A DNA stretch of 24,927 bases, taken from IMG/VR virus record IMGVR_UViG_3300012984_000363, positions 1 to 24,927 of that record. The stretch is one strand, 5' to 3'. The translations under genes and the position numbers were made by a program. Source of the stretch: a virus. The notes below the pieces were generated by a model. The model was not told where the DNA came from, made no database searches, and saw only the letters and a list, made by a program, of their open reading frames with translations. Positions 22,628 through 24,927 of this stretch are shown here, in pieces. Each line of letters opens with the position of its first letter. The first letter of the stretch is position 1.

Positions 22628-22878
22628 TCACTGCGCTCGCCATTGTGGGCGGCGCCGTACTTGTGACCGCAGCAATCTACCTAGGAGCAAGACACATGTC
22701 CGCAGCAACCGACCGACTCGCAGCATCCGTTCAAGCCGCGTCTGCCAGCGCCGACGCGCTCATTCAGCGCATCGCAACCATTCCCGCGCCGCCGCTCGAC
22801 GAGACGCCCATCACCGCCGCCGCTGATGCCGTCGACGCGCTCAAAGCCAAGCTGGACGCGACCCTGCCCGCGACGTGA
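22624..22878 (+). CDS. Small single-span membrane protein (84 aa), unknown
   Basis: Start chosen at the ATG at 22624 (MITALAIVGGAVLVTAAIYL), which overlaps the previous TGA as ATGA; a longer frame from 22558 would bury the hydrophobic N-terminus. Residues 2-22 form a membrane helix. The rest is Ala-rich helix (ATDRLAASVQAASASADALIQRI), a Pro linker (IPAPPLDETP) and another helix (ADAVDALKAKLDA). The stop overlaps the large terminase start as GTGA. N-terminal anchor plus extended helix could suit a holin-like or spanin-like protein, but there is no decisive motif. Confidence 0.6.
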   Translation: MITALAIVGGAVLVTAAIYLGARHMSAATDRLAASVQAASASADALIQRIATIPAPPLDETPITAAADAVDALKAKLDATLPAT

Positions 22879-24326
22879 ACCCGTCGCAGTTCGCCCAGTT
22901 GCCGCCTGAGCTGCGCGGCGAGCTCGAGCGCCGTATCAAGGCCTCGAAAGCTCTCCGAACGGCTCGGCGGTTTCTGGCCGACCTGCATCCGAAACAGCGC
23001 CGCTTCGTGCTCGACAAGAGCCGGCGCAAGGTCGCTGTCTGCTCCCGTCGCGCCGGCAAATCGCACGGCATCCTGGCTTGGCTGATTGACGGCGCGCTGG
23101 ACGACCCAGGCGGGCTGAGCGTCTACGTCGCTCGCAGCAAGGGCGACGCGATGCGCATCATGGGGCCGGCGATCGACTTGTTCGCGCGCCGGTACCCCGA
23201 GCTGCAGCTGAAGCTCCGCGAGATTGACGGCCAGCGCCTGCTCGTCGTCGGCCTCACGCGCCACAACATCTGGCTCGCAGGCTGCAAGGACCAAAGCGAG
23301 GTTGGTAAGTTCCGCGGCGCTGGCAACGGTTACAAGCGGGTCGCGATCGACGAGGCGCAAGAGTACGGCGCCTTCCTCCGCGACCTCATCACTGGCGCAA
23401 TAGAGCCTGCGCTGGTCGACAAGAAAGGCGAGCTGCTACTCGCAGGAACGCCTGGCCCGGTGCCCGCCGGCATCTTCTACGAGGTCTCCACCGGCGACGG
23501 TGCACCGCAGTGGCCGACGCATCACTGGACCATCTTCGACAACCCGCACATTCGGGACGCGGCGGAAGAAATCCGGCTCTTCTGCGCAACCTACGGGCTC
23601 GACAAGGACAGCCCGACCTTCCGCCGTGAGTACCTGGGCGTGTGGGTGCGTGACGATGGCGTGCTCGTTTACCCGTACAGCGCGAACATCAACGCATGCC
23701 TGGCTCACGAGGTTCCCGAGGGCGGCCACCTGGTGCTCTCGCTCGACTTCGGCGTGGTCGACGCAACCGCGTTCACCGTGCTCAAGACGGTGCCCGGCGC
23801 GCCAGAGGTCTGGGTTCTGCGTAGTTGGAGCAAGACCGGGCTCATCCCCAGCGCAGTGGCGGCGCACGTCGAGCGCCTGATAGCCGAGTTCGGGCGCGGC
23901 ATGCAGATTGTCGGCGACGAGGGTGGCCTTGGCAAAGGCTACGCGGAGGAGATGCGCCAGCGCTACGGCATCGGAATTACCGCAGCCGAGAAGACGAAGA
24001 AGCGCGCGTTCCAGGAGATTGCGCAGGGTGAGCTCCGGTCAGGCACGATCAAAATCGTGGCCAGCGAATGCCACCAGCTGATTGACGAGATGTGCCTACT
24101 GCAGTGGGCGCCGGGTAAGCTTAAGGAAGACGAGCGCTTCGAGAACCACTGTTGCGACTCGATGCTCTACGGGGTGCGTGCGGCGCGAGCCTGGTACCGC
24201 CCCGAGGTCGAGGCTCCTGCGCCTGGCACCCCTGAATGGTGGGCAGCCGAGCAGGCAAGAACGCGTGCTGAGATGCGCAAGCGGGCTGAGCAGCGGGCGA
24301 AGAAGGTAGGAGGGCTACGGCGCTAG
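22875..24326 (+). CDS. terL: Terminase large subunit (483 aa)
   Basis: GTG start at 22875, overlapping the previous TGA. ATPase part: Walker A-type CSRRAGKS (56-63), the usual R-x-x-G-K-S form of terminases; Walker B RVAIDEAQ (155-162) with catalytic Glu160; coupling motif AGTP (190-193). Nuclease part (RNase H-like): LSLDFG with Asp291, IVGDEGG with Asp348, and CCDSMLYG with Asp428, giving three acidic residues for metal binding. This motor pumps DNA into the head and cuts it. The C-terminus is basic (RKRAEQRAKKVGGLRR). It is coded on the strand opposite to the portal. Its TAG shares bases with the TAG of the convergent lipoprotein gene (CTAG). Confidence 0.93.
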   Translation: MNPSQFAQLPPELRGELERRIKASKALRTARRFLADLHPKQRRFVLDKSRRKVAVCSRRAGKSHGILAWLIDGALDDPGGLSVYVARSKGDAMRIMGPAIDLFARRYPELQLKLREIDGQRLLVVGLTRHNIWLAGCKDQSEVGKFRGAGNGYKRVAIDEAQEYGAFLRDLITGAIEPALVDKKGELLLAGTPGPVPAGIFYEVSTGDGAPQWPTHHWTIFDNPHIRDAAEEIRLFCATYGLDKDSPTFRREYLGVWVRDDGVLVYPYSANINACLAHEVPEGGHLVLSLDFGVVDATAFTVLKTVPGAPEVWVLRSWSKTGLIPSAVAAHVERLIAEFGRGMQIVGDEGGLGKGYAEEMRQRYGIGITAAEKTKKRAFQEIAQGELRSGTIKIVASECHQLIDEMCLLQWAPGKLKEDERFENHCCDSMLYGVRAARAWYRPEVEAPAPGTPEWWAAEQARTRAEMRKRAEQRAKKVGGLRR

Positions 24327-24607
24327 TAGCCTTCGCTGGTGACCTCGATCCGACAGTCGATGCCGGAACCCGCACGCCGCCACAGCGATACCGGGCCGTC
24401 GCTGGCGCGCATCGCAGCCACCGGCGCCTGCTCGCACGCGCTCACACCCAGCGGTAGAACCCCACAGTAGGGGTACGGCGCAGCAGAGTACACCACGACT
24501 CGGGACGAGCTCCCCGGCGCAGTCGCCACCTCGGCCCACCCGCACTCTGCAGACGGCGAAGCGCCGCACCCGACCAATAGCCCCAACGCAAACGCAATCA
24601 CCCGCAT
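24323..24607 (-). CDS. Small Cys-rich lipoprotein (94 aa)
   Basis: ATG start at 24607 with GAAG just before. The N-terminus is a lipoprotein signal: MRVIAFALGLLVGC with lipobox LVGC, lipid-modified Cys14. The mature part (80 residues) has four more Cys (22, 48, 58, 85), which could form two disulfides in the periplasm, and a beta-like pattern (SRVVVYSAAPYPYC, GPVSLWRRAGSGIDCRIEV). No family was recognised. Phage-coded lipoproteins outside a lysis cassette can block receptors (superinfection exclusion, as T5 Llp) or alter the lysogen surface; either is possible. The gene converges with terL, and the two TAG stops overlap. Confidence 0.66.
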   Translation of the reverse strand: MRVIAFALGLLVGCGASPSAECGWAEVATAPGSSSRVVVYSAAPYPYCGVLPLGVSACEQAPVAAMRASDGPVSLWRRAGSGIDCRIEVTSEGY

Positions 24608-24637
24608 GTCTTCAACGTGGGATTGCCACGCGTCGAG

Positions 24638-24871
24638 TCAAGAACGCGTCGTACGTTCAGCGGCGGCTGCCAGCAGTGCCTGCCGTGCCCACTCGGACCA
24701 GCGAAGCCCCGAGGCCTCAACGGCAGCGTCTACCGTCGCCCACATGTACGCGTCGCCGCGCACAAGGCGGCCTTCCTGCTTGTTCTTGCCGGATGGGCCA
24801 CCGTGGCGCTTCTTGTCTGGCGCGGGGCCGGCAGGGGCAGCCCGAGCCGCCCCCGTGGTCCGCTTGCTCAT
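24638..24871 (-). CDS. Ribbon-helix-helix-like DNA-binding protein (77 aa)
   Basis: ATG start at 24871, overlapping the TGA of an upstream gene as ATGA. The first ~35 residues are basic and flexible (SKRTTGAARAAPAGPAPDKK, then HGGPSGKNKQEGR). The last ~42 (AYMWATVDAAVEASGLRWSEWARQALLAAAAE) have the length and pattern of an RHH fold: a strand, a helix, then G-L-x-x-S-E-W-x-R-x-A-L, as in Arc/MetJ-type regulators and plasmid/phage accessory DNA-binding proteins. It probably acts as a dimeric regulator or DNA-binding accessory protein. The gene leads toward the lipoprotein gene 30 nt downstream. The RHH call comes from pattern, not a database hit. Confidence 0.6.
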   Translation of the reverse strand: MSKRTTGAARAAPAGPAPDKKRHGGPSGKNKQEGRLVRGDAYMWATVDAAVEASGLRWSEWARQALLAAAAERTTRS

Positions 24872-24927
24872 ACCGACTCGGCCTCGACGGCGGCGAACTT
24901 TTCGATCACTGATTCGAGCACCGCAGC
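24868..24927 (-). CDS. C-terminal end of an upstream gene (partial at right edge)
   Basis: The last 19 codons of an open frame (ending LESVIEKFAAVEAESV) enter from the right edge and stop at TGA, which overlaps the ATG of the RHH-like gene (ATGA). The frame is open to the edge and the coupling matches the pattern of the phage, so it is probably the end of a real gene. The helical, acidic tail gives no hint of function. Confidence 0.5.
   Translation of the reverse strand, partial: AAVLESVIEKFAAVEAESV

Noticed and set aside
22458-22826. 122-aa plus-strand ORF overlapping the small genes before terL
   Set aside because: Its translation is Arg/Ser/Thr-rich without structure, and it overlaps two better-supported genes in other frames.
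22764-23360. 198-aa minus-strand ORF opposite terL
   Set aside because: It is antisense to the terminase Walker A/B region and has no support of its own.
24100-24927. Intrinsic terminator between terL and the convergent genes
   Set aside because: No GC-rich stem followed by a T run was found, and there is no gap between the stop codons.
1-24927. Integrase, attachment site, tRNA, CRISPR array or insertion sequence
   Set aside because: I looked for them and saw none; whether the phage is temperate cannot be decided from this window.

Overview
The window is most of the virion (late) region of a tailed phage or prophage. It looks like a short-tailed (podovirus-type) phage. There is a portal, scaffold, major capsid protein, head-tail adaptor, a ~1000-residue tail-nozzle-like protein and three very large Gly/Ala/Gln-rich proteins of the ejection/internal-virion kind. 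There is no tape-measure, tail-tube, sheath or baseplate gene. Base composition is GC-rich. The lipoprotein signals and outer-surface lectin/esterase tail proteins suggest a Gram-negative host, but the sequence does not allow the host to be named. No integrase, tRNA, CRISPR array or insertion sequence was seen.

Layout. A short intergenic region (20678-20764) separates two divergent operons. Leftwards (minus strand) run portal, scaffold, major capsid protein, a small head protein, a small acidic protein, adaptor, a small tail-associated protein, nozzle, an S74-like 918-aa protein, a 610-aa and a ~1000-aa ejection protein. After these come a 102-aa protein, two receptor-interaction proteins (a LamG-like one, and a LamG-like plus SGNH-esterase one), a holin-like protein, a 33-codon ORF with a lipobox, and a gene that runs off the left edge. 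Rightwards (plus strand) run a GroES co-chaperonin, three small genes (two with a hydrophobic segment), the small terminase, an overlapping 89-aa gene, a small membrane protein and the large terminase. Converging on the terminase from the right edge is a minus-strand group: the tail of a gene, a ribbon-helix-helix-like protein and a Cys-rich lipoprotein.

How it works together. The terminase packages DNA through the portal into a capsid built on the scaffold; the phage GroES probably helps fold capsid or other virion proteins with host GroEL. The adaptor and nozzle make the short tail, the large ejection proteins are delivered with the DNA, and the two LamG-like proteins (one an esterase) probably contact the cell-surface glycan. 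Almost every junction is a start/stop overlap (ATGA, GTGA, TAATG, TGATG), so both operons appear translationally coupled.

Most notable: a 128-residue module, itself made of 48-residue repeats, that is carried at the N-terminus of one tail protein and the C-terminus of the next, creating near-identical direct DNA repeats 2645 bp apart around the receptor-binding cassette. Other points are the terminase genes divergent from portal and headed by groES, a ParB/sulfiredoxin-like DGRHR motif inside an ejection protein, and a doubled S74-type SDxRxKxNI site bracketing a glycine zipper. Several small genes (1-165, 162-263, 21120-21257, 24868-24927) were found from ribosome-binding sites and overlaps.
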